64,000 nt of DNA. Origin: Toxorhynchites rutilus septentrionalis. Taxonomy: Eukaryota; Arthropoda; Insecta; Diptera; Culicidae. The notes under the pieces were generated by a model, which was not told the origin of the DNA, searched no databases, and saw only the letters and a list, made by a program, of their open reading frames with translations. The stretch's first letter is position 1. Each line of letters begins with the position of its first letter. The stretch lies in assembly GCF_029784135.1 (NCBI RefSeq), contig NC_073746.1, positions 222,469,882-222,533,881 on the forward strand. Reading direction: 5' to 3'. Below, one piece after another: positions 45,143-57,029 of this stretch. The translations under genes and the position numbers were made by a program.

Positions 45143-47109
45143 GTGTAGAGAGTAAATTTTCTCCCAAACAGATACGGCCGAAAATACTAACAGGCCCACA
45201 CAATTGCCAAGAGCTCCTTTTCGATTGCCGAAAAGTTCTCTTCGGACTTTTTCAACGTGCGGGATGCATATGCAATTGGTCTGTCACTACCAATTGGGCC
45301 TTGCGATAGCACGGAGCCAAGAGCAAAGTCGCTGGCATCAGTGGTTAAAACAAACGGTTTATCGAAGTTCAGATATTGCAAAACATCGCTGTGCGTAAGC
45401 AATGATTTACAGAACTCAAAAGTTTTCAAAAACAATGGGGTGTGTTCAATTTTTTCTCCTTTACGCAATTGTGAAGTTAAAGGCTTAGTAATCTTGGAAA
45501 AATCGCGAACGAATTTTCTGTAGTATCCCAAAATGCCCAAAAATCCTTTTAGCTCTTTTTGATTTCTTGGAATGGGCCAATTTTTTATGGCTTCTATTTT
45601 GTCAGGGTTTGGTTTGATACCTTCATCTGTTACTATGTGACCCAAAAATGAAACTTCTTTCTTTAGAAATTCACTTTTGGACAACTGAATTTTTAAATTG
45701 ACCTTTCGCAAAGCTTCAAGAATTTTCTTGAGGTTTTCCAAATGTTCCTGGAGTGATGTTGAAAATAGAATTATGTCGTCCATATATACAAGACAACACT
45801 TTCCAATGAAATCCCTCAGCACGTGGTCCATGACTCTTTGAAACGTGGCTGGGGCGTTTTTAAGCCCGAATGGCATTCGAAGATACTCGTAGAGTCCGTG
45901 CTCTACTGAAAAAGCTATTTTGGGCACATCCTGTGGGTCAACCTCTATTTGATGAAACCCAGAGGTTAAATCTAATGTCGTGAAGTATTGACATTTTCCC
46001 AATTTGTCTAGAATTTCAGTAATATTAGGCAATGGGTACTTGTCATCTACCGTTTTTTCATTTACTTTACGGTAATCAACAACAAGTCGCCATTTATTTT
46101 TGCCTGAGGAATCTGACTTTTTGGGCACAATCCATATTGGCGAACACCAAGGGGATGTGCTTGGTTGTATGATTCCTTGTGAAGGCATTTTAGTGATTTG
46201 TTCCTGAACCTCTTGCTTGTGGCAATGAGGATACCTGTAGTTTTTAGCATGAACAGGTATTTCATCTTTAGTCACAATCTTATGTTTAATTGCATTTGTG
46301 AATGAAAGATCAGTGCCATCCTTATAAAATACATCTTGGTACTTCGAGATCACGTGCAAAAGTTTGGATTTTTCCTCTGCATTCAAATGGTCAATACGAA
46401 GTTCATTTAGCAAGTTCATTTTTTGGTTGGCCTGTTTTTCGAACATATGGAATGATTCAAAATTATTTATTTCAACATCAATAGGATTGGAAATTTCTGC
46501 AAATGCTGCTGAGCGATTTGTCACTAAGAGAAATGCTTTATTTTTATCAGCATGATAAAGACCTGAGTGAATGACGATGTCAGGGGAAATTTTGAGGTCA
46601 TCTTCTAAGAAAAAATCTCCATCGTTCGAGATTACTGGTAGTTTAATAATTTTTGTTTCGTTAGCATTGAGTCGAACTTGTACTTTGTCAGCATGCTTTC
46701 TGAACATCTTGATTTTTGATCCACATGGGAAATGTAGTTCGTTGACATTTGTCATGATGTTAGCTTGAATTTTCTGCAGAGATTCATATCCTATCAACCC
46801 ATCGAAAAAGCTATGAAACTCAAAAACATAAAAAAGTAATTTCTTAGAACTAGGTACTTGTGGTAATGGATTAAATTCTACAAACTGATTCACCACAAAA
46901 GTACCATTTACATTTGTAACTTGTGATGGTTGAGTGTATCTACATTTTTCAATATTTACATGCCGTGGGCTGATATAATTTTTATTCGCCCCGGTGTCAA
47001 TCAGGAATTTCAATGGTCCCTTCGTACTTTGTATAGTTATAAATGGAATGAAATTATTCAAGTCACGGGAGGGTTCACCGCGACCATTTGAAAATTTAGG
47101 TCGTCGCAC
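45143..47109 (-). pseudogene. Gypsy Pol, protease, reverse transcriptase, start of RNase H, with nonsense codon
   Basis: Protease FLIDTGANKNYIS (about residue 38), RT motifs VVDYRKVNEKT, TLDLTSGFHQIEV, MPFGLKNAPATFQ and YMDDIILFS (about 442), then RNase H TTDASDFALGSVLSQ and ELLAIVWAC. A TAG (45187-45189) follows directly, where a Lys or similar is expected. After it the frame resumes with YFRPYLFGRKFTLYT up to the hAT insertion. Pol overlaps the gag end at 47058-47109, consistent with frameshift expression in the family. Confidence 0.88.
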
Positions 47110-48313
47110 GCCGAATCCTCAGTTGGCTGCTGTTGTTTCGGGATTGGTTCATCTTTTTGTTCCGATTCAGGTTCATAATCAGACATTGATTCATAGTCAT
47201 AATAATAATGATAAGGGTCATAATAATATGGTTCGTATTCATGTTCTGTATTTCTCAATTCCTCATTGCGGAACCTTGGTGGTCCATAACGCAATTGTGC
47301 ACTTGTTCTTGGTCGGTTTATATAATTCATTTGTCGTGAACGTAAGGAGGGATCTACCTCCATTGGTTCCGGCTTTGGTTGGGGTTGAGATGTAGTATCT
47401 GGGCGGGGTGGAAGTAAATTTCTTGGAAGTGGTTGAGAGAATCGGTAAGGTTGTAATTGCCTTGGAGGCGGTTGAGATGTCGATGGCATTAGACCGGGTG
47501 GCGGAAAATTCCTTAATGGGGTTGGTAGACGTGCTGGGGTTGTTGAAATATTCTGTTTTGTGTACCAATTGGTCTAGGGGGAACCACTGGTGTCTGTTTA
47601 AAAGGGTGCTTTACGTAGTTGTAATTCTTTTCCTCAAGACACAATCTTAGAGCCTCTTTTAAAGAACTTGGGGATTGGGCCCTTATTATAGGTCCTAGAG
47701 GTTCTTTTAAACCTGCTAAAAACACTTTCAATCCCATTTCTTGGTAAAGCGCACTTTTTGCTGCTTTAACTTCTTCATTATTTGTGCTCAAGTTCAACAG
47801 ATTGATTAGAAGAGAGATAATGTTGCACACTTCTCCGTAGAAGGTTTCGACAGTGGTCGTTTGGCAGAATTTGAACAAGTCTCTGCTAAGACTCACTTCG
47901 TCCCTTCTGTCGCTATAATGCTTTATCAAGTTGTTTTTTATTTCGGGCCAGTCTAAATTTGTCCCGTAAAGTTCGAGTACATTGTCTGCTTCGCCTTGAA
48001 TTTTGGCTCTTATTGCTTGTATCCAGGCCCTATACACGGGGGTATTCCTAGCGGCTTCAAGTAGAGGAATAAGATTATCAATTGCTTTAATAAAGCTATG
48101 AAGTTTAACTGGGTTGCCATCAAAGCATGGCAAATCCCTAATTATCTGTGGAGTCTGTAAGGATTTCAAAATCCTCTCCACTGGAGATAATTCTTGATTA
48201 ATGTTAGGTACTGCTGCTGCTGCTTCTATTTCAAGCTGCTGGATGTGGTCATCCCGGTCCTGAACCGCGGCTTCTAATTCAGCTACACGTTGTTGGAGCT
48301 GGTAAGGATCCAT
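47058..48313 (-). pseudogene. Gypsy Gag, one frameshift
   Basis: The ATG at 48313 opens MDPYQLQQRVAELEAAVQDR, a coiled-coil start, followed by the capsid-like ILKSLQTPQIIRDLPCFDGNP, WPEIKNNLIKHYSDRRDE and LRLCLEEKNYNYV. A stop comes at 47513 after HVYQPH. The Pro/Gln-rich and Tyr/Asp/Glu-rich C-terminal part is open in a neighbouring frame (to 47058), so one base was gained or lost at about 47,515-47,560. It binds and packages RNA in live elements. Confidence 0.82.
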
Positions 48314-48921
48314 TTTTCAAAATTGGAGTTTTGTTTATATCAGTAGTAATAATGCTTTGGAACGTTTGCGTGCGGAGAACAAAATTGATAAATTCCCACT
48401 ATTCAATGCACTGGTGAGTAAAAGCAAACGAAAAAAAACTTCGAGGAATCCACTGAATTTCTTTTACAAAAAACAAACAGACCGTATGTGGTTTATTTCA
48501 GAATGAATAAAACTTTTTCACCAAGGGAAATTTAATTAAATTTACTTTTTTTTTAAAAAAAGATAATGTTTTATTCAGCAACTAAAAAAAAAATTAATAC
48601 CATTCACGAAATTCACCGGAAAATTTGAATTGATTAATTATAATTCACGAAGTTCACAAAAAAATCGTTGAATAAAATAATTGCAACTAATTACATTCAC
48701 TGCAAAATTTTTCTTCGAAAACTGATTAAATTCACACAATTCGGTAATAATAACTAACACTCTAAATCAATCAATCAGTAATCAATTATTTCTGCACAAA
48801 AAAAAAATATACAACCAAATTTCACTCGGTTGGGAGAAAACTTAACACTAGCACTATAATCCGCTGAAAATAGCTGCAACGCTGGAAACACAACTTTTAA
48901 CACCAACTACCGACACGCGCC
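48314..48921 (-). other. Gypsy leader between 5' LTR and gag
   Basis: AT-rich leader; next to the LTR on the - strand is GGCGCGTGTCGGTAGTTGG, similar to tRNA-Ser type primer-binding sites used by several gypsy-group elements. No ORF. Confidence 0.6.
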
Positions 48922-48960
48922 AGTTATAGTTGCTGGGCAACGTTCGGGTTTTTTAAAAAA
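48922..48960 (-). repeat. Gypsy 5' LTR, inner fragment
   Basis: AGTTATAGTTGCTGGGCAAC up to TTTTTTAAAAAA, matching 40677-40715 of the intact LTR; the element at 48961 begins here. Confidence 0.88.
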
Positions 48961-50835
48961 CAGGAAGTGGGTTATATCTATGGTATAACCGCAAGGGTGA
49001 CGTAGGACTATCGTTGATTTAGAGATCATTTGTTTGAAGTTGAATCTGAATTCATTCTGAATTAATGAATATTTGGGGGACTTCGAAAACGAGAGCGTTA
49101 CGTTGGAGGCAAAAGGTTTTATGCATCCAATATTGGATACGGAAATATCCTACTGATGGGGAAGAATAATCTTCAGAAGCTATCCTGTTAATTGCGATTG
49201 ATTGAAAAATCACAAAACCAAATGTATTTGGTCACAGTGTTACATGGATAGAAAACATTAAAATAAACTCTTTCACATGAATGTAATTTTAAATTCCCAG
49301 AGGAACTGGCAGATTATTTTCAGTAACGATTAGATATTTCCACATTTTCCTCGATACTGGAAGCCCACCAGTGGTTAATGCTAACTCGATAACCATCTGT
49401 TAATAGCACTTGATTGAAACATATTTGGTCACAGTGTTACATGGATAGAATACATTCAAATAAACTCTTTCACATGAATGTATTTTTAAATTCCCAGAGG
49501 AACTGGCAGATTATTTTCCGGATCTTTCTCGATGCTGAATGGCATCCAAACGGAAAGAATTCCGTGCGTGTATGTGTGTGTGTAGCGGCTGCTTCGATGG
49601 TCACCTTCTCTTCTCCTGAAGGTCAGGCTTCTCTGTGCTCCCTCACAGTTTCAAACAAACTGCTTGCGTTTCAGGGCAGATCTCGATCCTTCGTCGACCA
49701 GCACCCTCAGCAACGATGTTGTCTTGTCGATGTCCTCACGAAAAATGAATGCGTCTCACCACCAGAATATCGCTTAAGTATGCTTTTTGTGCGTGATTGA
49801 ATCGAGAAAAGACGTGGTTTACGATGGCAATTTGGAAGGCAAACCAGAGGGGAATGAACTCTCTGAGCTGGGAACTTTCGGCGACTGAGCAATAATCGAT
49901 TGCGGGCGCATACAATATTGGATACGAAAATATCTTACTGATGGGGAAGAATAATCTTCAGAAGCTATCCTGTTAATTGCGATTGATTGAAAAATCACAA
50001 AACCAAATGTATTTGGTCACAGTGTTACATGGATAGAAAACATTAAAATAAACTCTTTCACATGAATGTAATTTTAAATTCCCAGAGGAACTGGCAGATT
50101 ATTTTCAGTAACGATTAGATATTTCCACATTTTCTTCGATACTGGAAGCCCACCAGTGGTTAATGCTAACTCGATATCCATCTGTTAATAGCACTTGATT
50201 GAAACATATTTGGTCACAGTGTTACATGGATAGAAAACATTCAAATTAACTCTTTCACATGAATGTATTTTTAAATTCCCAGAGGAACTGGCAGATTATT
50301 TTCCGGATCTTTCTCGATGCTAAATGGCATCCAAACGGAAAGAATCCCGCGCGTGTATGTGTGTGTGTAGCGGCTGCTTCGAAATCTTCCCGGGGAACCG
50401 TTTGTGGCAGAGGAGAGTGTCCTGATGGATTCCCTTCTGGCCTAAGGTGCACAAACAGGCTCTTGGTGACACCGTTTATCCGCGCTTTCATGATAAACGA
50501 AGAGCTTCACCACAACAGCGACAACATGCTCCAATCGCTTTTCAATTATAACTGAGTGGGTTTACGAGCGGCGCTCGCTTATATACCGATTGGTGATTTC
50601 AATAGCCTGTTTTGAAAGCAATTTTAAGACTATTGAAACAAGTTTTTGGATCAGAAAGTAACAAGTATAGAACGCGTAGACATGTTATCTTTCGAATGAA
50701 GTGTTTATCATACCATTTCGTTCAGTTGTTTAGGAGCTATTAACGCTCAAAATCTCGGTCTCCAGCGTAACGCTTTCGTTTTCGAAACTTTGATTTTACA
50801 CCCCGGTATAGAAATGAAAGACGTAGTCCTACGTC
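48961..50835. mobile_element. TGACGTAGGACTA-family element in gypsy LTR, 1.9 kb
   Basis: Same ends as the copy in BEL: CAGGAAGTGGGTTATATC, TGACGTAGGACTA at 48998-49010, and TAGTCCTACGTCA at 50824-50836. It has fewer tandem units, one GTGTATGTGTGTGT-containing block of each type, and a TATATAAG segment near 50,578 (- strand). It lies after six A and before four A in an LTR whose intact copy has six A, consistent with a 4-bp AAAA duplication. Confidence 0.85.
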
Positions 50836-51163
50836 AAAACTAACACTTGACTGCGCCAGGTCGTAACTAGAACTAACTAGATTTTATTTTCCAAAAGCTT
50901 TTATTAATCACAAAACACTTCGTCAGCATTCCATGCCGTTGTTGTTGTCCGTCCGTTGTTTATGTTTATCCGATGATGAGAACCGATGCTGTCGAGATGT
51001 TTATGTTCCCATTTCCAGTCTCCGGGATCACTGAATCTGCACCTCGCGCGCTTATCTGTTGGCGGCAATTATGCCGTTCGAATTTGATACCGCCATGGGT
51101 GGCGGCAATGCAGCTGCTGTTGATAATCTATTGTAGGGTTCTCTGACACACCTGTCCGTAACT
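50836..51163 (-). repeat. Gypsy 5' LTR, outer fragment
   Basis: Resumes with AAAACTAACACTTGACTG and ends TCCGTAACT, matching the remainder of the intact LTR. Confidence 0.9.
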
Positions 51164-52525
51164 TATATATAAATGGATTTCTGTCTGTCTGGCTGATTCT
51201 TATGGACTCAGAAACGACTGAACCGATCAATATGAAAATTGGTATGTAGGGGTTTTTGGGCCCGGGGTAGGTTTTCGTGATAGTTAGGGTGCAATAAATA
51301 TTTATATGGTAGTTAGACTCTCCACCCTCCTCTCTAAGGGGGGGCTGCCATACAAATGAAACACAAATTTCTGCATTACTCGAGAACTAATCAAGCAAAT
51401 GAAACCAAATTAGGCATATTGAGGTTTCAGGGTGCAACAAATATTTCTATGGTGGTTAGACTCTCCACCCCCCTCTCTCAGAGGGGGCTGCCATACAAAT
51501 GAAGCACAAATTTCTACATTACTCGAAATTAATTAAGCAAACGAAACTAAATTTGGCATGTGGAGGTTTTAAGGTGCAATAAATGTTTTTACGGTGGTTA
51601 GATACTCCTCCCTCTTCTTTAAGGAGGGGCTGCCATACAAATGAAACACAAATTCCTGAATTACTCGAAAATGAATCAAGCAAACGAAACCAAATTTGGC
51701 ATGTGGAGGTTTTAGGATGCAATAAATATTTCTATGGTGGTTAGACACGCCTCCCGCACTCTAAGGGTAGGCTGTCATACAAATGAAACACAAATTTCTG
51801 CATAACTCGAAAGCTAATCAAGCACAATTTGGGATGTGAGGGTTTTTGGGTATGAGAAATGTTTCTATAATGGTATGGGTCCCATTAAAATATTACACAT
51901 ATTTCAACCAAAAATATTCCAATATTCCAATATTCCAAACATGACAATTGAAAATTTTCGGAAAACTCTGAAGGAAAAAGAGAAAATTCGGGAAATTAAA
52001 TTCCCATGTGTTCTACAATTACTTAGTGACAAGTGCTGTTAGTCCATTTGATGTTTTCTAGCGAAATTGATCTTTGTTCGAAACTGGAAATGGATTTTAA
52101 TGTGATGAAACGCACTCCTATATCTTCTTCTATCTATACCAAAAAAAAAGGATCACCTGATGTCAGATTGATAAGAGCAGAACTCGAGGAAGGAATTGTC
52201 CGATTTAGGGCTGTCTTTATTCTATCATATTCTCTGTATAAAATATTTATTCCATGTAACGGAGTTGTTATTTACAAGTGGTTGCAAAATCTTGAACGAG
52301 AATTGTGTCTGAAAATGATCTGATATTATAATGATGAGTTTTGTTAGAAATACTAGGAATTTTATAGTAAAAAGTAAATTGAACAGAAACGAATAGAAAA
52401 TCAATCAATGAACAGTTCTGCGATTGGACCCATGAACTTGCTCTTAGTAAGAAAGCGTGAATGTTTGAAGGTATTGATAACAAAAAACAAATGTTGGGCG
52501 GGACGAAGTTTGCCGGGTCAGCTAG
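51164..52525 (+). mobile_element. Helitron-like non-autonomous element with minisatellite
   Basis: Begins TATATATAAATGGATTTCTG followed by CTGTCTGGCTG, contains four to five units with TCTGCATTACTCGAGAA and CTCTCTAAGGGGGGGCTGCC, and ends GACGAAGTTTGCCGGGTCAG then CTAG, T. A CTAG end followed by T fits Helitron termini. The same 3' half is found at 24000-24672. Confidence 0.65.
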
Positions 52526-52527
52526 TT

Positions 52528-52625
52528 TTAAATATTTATATTTATATAGGTTATATAGGTATGAGTGGTATGAGTTTATATTTATATAGGTTATATAGGT
52601 ATAGGTTATATAGGTATGAGCTAGT
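52528..52625. repeat. AT-rich tandem repeat, likely LINE 3' tail
   Basis: Repeats of TTATATAGGTTATATAGGTA and GGTATGAG, directly next to the Helitron-like end and at the 3' end of the - strand LINE. Tandem simple repeats are common tails of I-type LINEs. Confidence 0.6.
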
Positions 52626-52701
52626 GGCATCACAGAGGAATCTACTGCCGGTCGGGCCATCGCCCTCCTCCATTCGCGTGGTGTGTGTTTGGTGGTGTGA
52701 T

Positions 52702-53606
52702 TTACGTCCGGTTGTACATGTTGTTATCTTTTAAGTATGCAATCACTGCAGCAATTGTGGATGTGTCATTGCCTAAAGCGTCTCTGATATTTTCAGGGAC
52801 CCCGTGTAGTGTTCTTGACCCATCGTATTGTGGACAGTGACATAAAACATGTTCTACTGACTGGTGACTGCGGCACAAACCGCATTGAATTCGGAAGCTG
52901 TCTCTGTTTCCGCCCATGTTATAGGCAAAAGCGGCATGCCCGGTTCTGAGTCTGGAAATAATCTGCTGATCGCGGTGTCCCCGGGGATCCTTCCATTTAG
53001 AGATTGTCGCTTTAATCTTGCGTAGAAAGAATTCCCGTGTTCCACGTCGACCAGCGTCGTACCATTCTTGAGCCCATCTCTGCTCAATTTGTTTGGACAC
53101 CCATGTTTTCACGTCATCTGCTGGAACTAGACTTGTGAAGTGTGCCCTTCGTCGACCCGATGCTGCAAGACGATCCGCTTCTTCGTTCCCGGGTATTCCA
53201 GAGTGGCCCGGTATCCACATGAATGTGGTATCTGGAGGTGTGTCCATGAGGATTTGTTGAATCCACGGGTGTGTCGGTCTTTCCGAGTCAATCGCTGATA
53301 TCACACTGGCCGAGTCGGACAGCACCAGGACGGGACTGTCCGATGGATGGGTTGCAGCAATGTACGCTGCGACCGCCTCTGCTGAAAAGACGTTGCAAGC
53401 GTCTGGATGCGATGACAGGTAGATATGTCTGAACCTGTCACTCCTATCCCGACTCTTTTTGAGGCTTTGGAGCCATCCGAGTAGCGAACAGTGTGTTCCG
53501 CGTACCAGGTATTTAAAAGTTCCGCAATATGTTTCCGAATGGCTATGGGGTTAGAACCGGCCTTGTAGTGGTCCTTTATCGTTGTATCCATTTTTAATCG
53601 TTTCAT
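52702..53606 (-). pseudogene. LINE RNase H domain, frameshifted
   Basis: 53606-53301 contains YSDGSKASKRVGIG (first catalytic Asp) and then loses frame. 53325-52702 continues with LSDSASVISAI and MWIPGHSGIPGNEEADRLA, the remaining RNase H motifs, then a Cys/His knuckle (CGLCRSHQSVEHVLCHC) common at the C-terminus of these elements. Confidence 0.85.
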
Positions 53607-56600
53607 ATTCCAGCTTCTCGATCCATTCCATTGGATTCCGGATATCGGCGGAAGTTTCTGACCGGTTGTTTCCTGGAACCTTCCCCGTTCGATCCTTCTG
53701 TCTTATTTATAAATCCGATCGCACGGTGACATAATGTTTTCCTTATATAGAACCGGAACGGGAGTATGCCACACTCAGCGCAAGCTGCGTCTGCGGGGGT
53801 AGACGGGAGAAGACCGGAGGTAGTGCGGATGGCGCGATTGTATGTGGGGTCGAATTTGTCCAGTAGGGTCTGGATACCTAATACCGTGAGTTCCAATCCA
53901 TAGGATAGGCGGGAGTTTACTATAGCATTACAGACGTTCATCCTCGTTTTCCGATTAGAGTTCGTGTGTCGACCGGCAAGGCATCTAAGTAAGTTGATAC
54001 GACTTTGGCAATCATTTTTGACTCTATCGCAGTGCTGGCTGAAAGACAATTTACGGTCTACGGTGACTGCGAGAATCCGGATTGTTTTTCGTCTTGGGAT
54101 GATTGTTCCTTGAATCCGGATCGGGGTGTTACTAATTCTGTGATTTGTATTACATATGTGGGTAAACTCGCTCTTAGAGGGAGATAGTTGGAAGCCCACT
54201 GAGGAGGCCCACTTCGCCACCCATGAAATGGCTTGGGCGAGCTTCCGTCTAACAAGCTTGATGGAGGCGCCCATTACCATTAGCATCACGTCGTCCGCGT
54301 ATACGAAAACACGGATGCCCCTTGGTAGGTTCTCGAAAATGCTGTTCATTTTTACCAGGAAAAGTGTCACGGCTAACACGGACCCTTGGGGAACTCCGGT
54401 TTCTTCGGCGAATTCCCTCGATTTTTGATTTCCAACTATTACTCGGAAAGAACGATGACTCAGGAAACCCTTCACGAAGTGAAGCATGTGGCCTGCGATG
54501 CCCCATCTGTACAGCTGCTGCAGAACTGCCGGGGTCCAAGCTCGGTTATATGCTTTGGCAATGTCCAGTGCCGCTAGTTCTGTGTGCAGGTTTTCCGTCC
54601 TTGCCTCGTTCAGAGCATGGCTCAGGGTGTGTTGGTCCCGCAGCCAGATCGGAACGCGTGTTGTCGGAAGTCTAGCAGATGGTTTTCGGATAGGTGTTGA
54701 GTCAGTCGTTGAGTAGTCCTCTGGCGAGTGTCCGGTTTTGTTTGGTTTTTTAATCGGGACGACCAAGCTGCTGGACCATTCTCGAGGGAAAAGCAATTTC
54801 GACTTGCCTGTTGCGGTGAGTTTCTCAAGGAGTGGGTAACCAACATCGTCCGGTCCCGCTGATTTGCCCTTTCCGACGGCCAGCGCCAGGTTAAGTTCGC
54901 GGATGTGGAATGGTTGGTTGAGATTCGGGTTTGGGTCTATGTCTGGTATTTTGTATCTCCGTATTGAGTCTGTCTTGACATCGTTTTTTCTTTTGAAGTC
55001 TTCAGAGTAGCCATCCAACGCTGATATAGAATGGAAGTGGTTTCTCAGCGCGTTTGCGACTACGAGTGGATCAGTGGTAGTCTCGTTCATCACGGACAGG
55101 GTGATGCCTTTGCATTTCCTTTTCCCTGAGAGGGCGTTAACTCGTCGCCATAGCTCAGCCGATGTGCTTTCACTAGACACACCGTCGATGAACTCTCGCC
55201 AGCTGTTTGTTTTTGCGTTGCGTATCGTTTTCCTGCATTCGTTTCGAGCTGTCCGATAGAGTTCTACCGCTCTAACTGCTGCTACCGTTCTAACTGCTGC
55301 TTTTACATCGGGGGACCACCATCGGGTTGCCCTCCTGCCAGGGACTGAGCTGCTTCTCGGTATGGATGTGAGAGCTGCGTTGAACAGACCTTTCGAGAGT
55401 TGGTTCATGGTTGTTGGGCCGGGCTCCCGGTTGAGTTGATCCAGGAAACTTTCGACGTTGGTTTGATAGGCTGTCCAATCCGCTTGGTCATACTGCCTCC
55501 GTGGCCGCCTGGTGAGCACTGAGGGTTTATCATCAGTCCGAATGATAATCGGGTAGTGATCACTCCCCATCGGGTCAGAGTGTGTTCGCCACAATAGGCG
55601 GGGAAGAAGATTTCGGCTAGAAAAGCTTAGGTCTAAGGCTATTTCGATACGACCGTGTACGACTACTACTTTTAAGGTAGGAGACCCGTCATTTAACACT
55701 ACAAGTTCCACCTCCTCCATGGCTTCTGTGATGGTAACTCCACGCTGGTTGTGGTTTGGACTTCCCCACGTCTCGTGGTGTCCGTTAAAGTATCCTAGGA
55801 CGAGGGTTGAACCGGTGATATTGCGCAGTGTGTTAATGAGCTCATTTCGTAGGTTGAGGATTCTCGGATTTGGTAAATATAATGAAACGATAGTCACCGG
55901 AAATGGTTGGTGAACTTTCACTGCAACCGCTGGAAGCTCTGTGCATAGACTCACTTCGGTGAGCTGAAACGGTTGACGAATTCCTATTGCGACGGAATGA
56001 TAAAAATTGGAGTGCACGCCTAGGACCCATCTGTATCGGCCACCTAGGGATCTGTTAAGTTTGATGGTATCGGCTTTGTGGACTTCCTGGATGGCTAACA
56101 CAATTGGGCAGTACTTCTGAACCAGAATATCGCAGTAGTTGTTGAAGTAGCCGTTCATGTTCCATTGGATGGCTTGCGTTGAGCCTGTAAGGTGGCTGTT
56201 TCTGAGGTTCCGCTGTGGTACTGGGTCAGGTGACGACAGTGAGCTTGGCGATTGGACGTTCGAGCTTGTTAGGCGAGTTGCGGACCCCGACAGAGCTCCA
56301 CCGATGGAAGCAGTCCAGGAAGACCCCGCTACCGGCAGAGGTGAGGGAGCCGCGGAGAAAGTTGAAAGTACTCGTGAAGGTCCAGGAACTGGTGTTGTGT
56401 AGTTTCCGATAGTTGCCCTCCATTGGTACTTTTTGGCATCAACTGTTGCGTCTGGTGGCATGGTATTCCACCCCGTAATTCTCGCAGATCGTCGGAGGGG
56501 TGGTTTGGTTTCTGTGACTTCTGCGCTAGGAGCGCTCCGGCTGACCGGGACTACGTATCTCTTATTTTGTCCCACGTTGTCCTGTGAGGAATACGGGAGT

Positions 56601-56965
56601 GGGACCCACTTGTCCGTCTCGCTTCCGATCTGTTTATTGAAGTTTCCTTCGTTGTCCTGCGAGGAATACGGGATTGAGACCCGCTTGTCCGTCTCGCTTT
56701 TGATTTGTATATTCATGTTTCCCTCGCTGTCCTGCGAGGAATACGGAAGTAAAACCCGCTTGTCCGTCTCGCTTGTTTCCATTGGGTGTCGAGGGTTGTC
56801 TGTCAGTTCCGGTCTTCCAAAGACATCCGCACTGGCAGGGCCTCGGCTACCCAAGGTTGTGTTGTCAGTGGTGAAATGGGAGTTCGTTACGTCGGTTTGG
56901 GTGTGTGCATTGTCCTCTCTGTGCTTTCGAGTGTGGCTTTTCGCTTTGTTACGTGTGAGGACCAT
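53603..56965 (-). pseudogene. LINE ORF2, endonuclease and reverse transcriptase
   Basis: A 1,120-codon open stretch: a Ser/Thr/Gln-rich N-terminus with a threefold YSSQD-type internal repeat, then endonuclease (IQWNMNGYFNNY, AIQEVHK, VSLYLPNP, DPMGSDHYPI) and reverse transcriptase (GKGKSAGPDDVGYPLL, LVVPIKKPNKTG, ALDIAKAYNRAW, TGVPQGSVLAVTLF, VFVYADDVMLMVM at about residue 888). The endonuclease has LGYFNGHHE where LGDFNxHH is usual, losing the catalytic Asp, and the RT has a short deletion around PEDYSTTDS. It ends at a frameshift before RNase H. Confidence 0.85.
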
Positions 56966-57029
56966 TGATGATTGCTCAATTGTGGTCTATTGTCTTTCTA
57001 TTGACTGGAGAGGACATTCCTACTGCAAG

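Larger units (their letters stand above)
40677..51163 (-). mobile_element. Gypsy/errantivirus-type LTR retrotransposon with env, inactivated
   Basis: The element is complete from LTR to LTR. Each LTR starts AGTTA and ends TAACT on the + strand, and TATATA flanks both ends (40671-40676 and 51164-51169), the target type known for gypsy-group elements. Order on the - strand: 5' LTR (51163 to 48922, interrupted), a PBS-like GGCGCGTGTCGG, gag, pol, env, polypurine tract (AAGGGGGGAGT) and 3' LTR (41039 to 40677). Lesions: frameshift in gag, a nonsense codon and hAT insertion in pol, frameshifts in env, and an insertion in the 5' LTR. Confidence 0.9.

Noticed and set aside
47513..47560. Programmed frameshift inside gypsy gag
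   Set aside because: Frameshifting is expected at the gag-pol overlap near 47,100, not inside gag; no slippery heptamer was seen, so a lesion is simpler.
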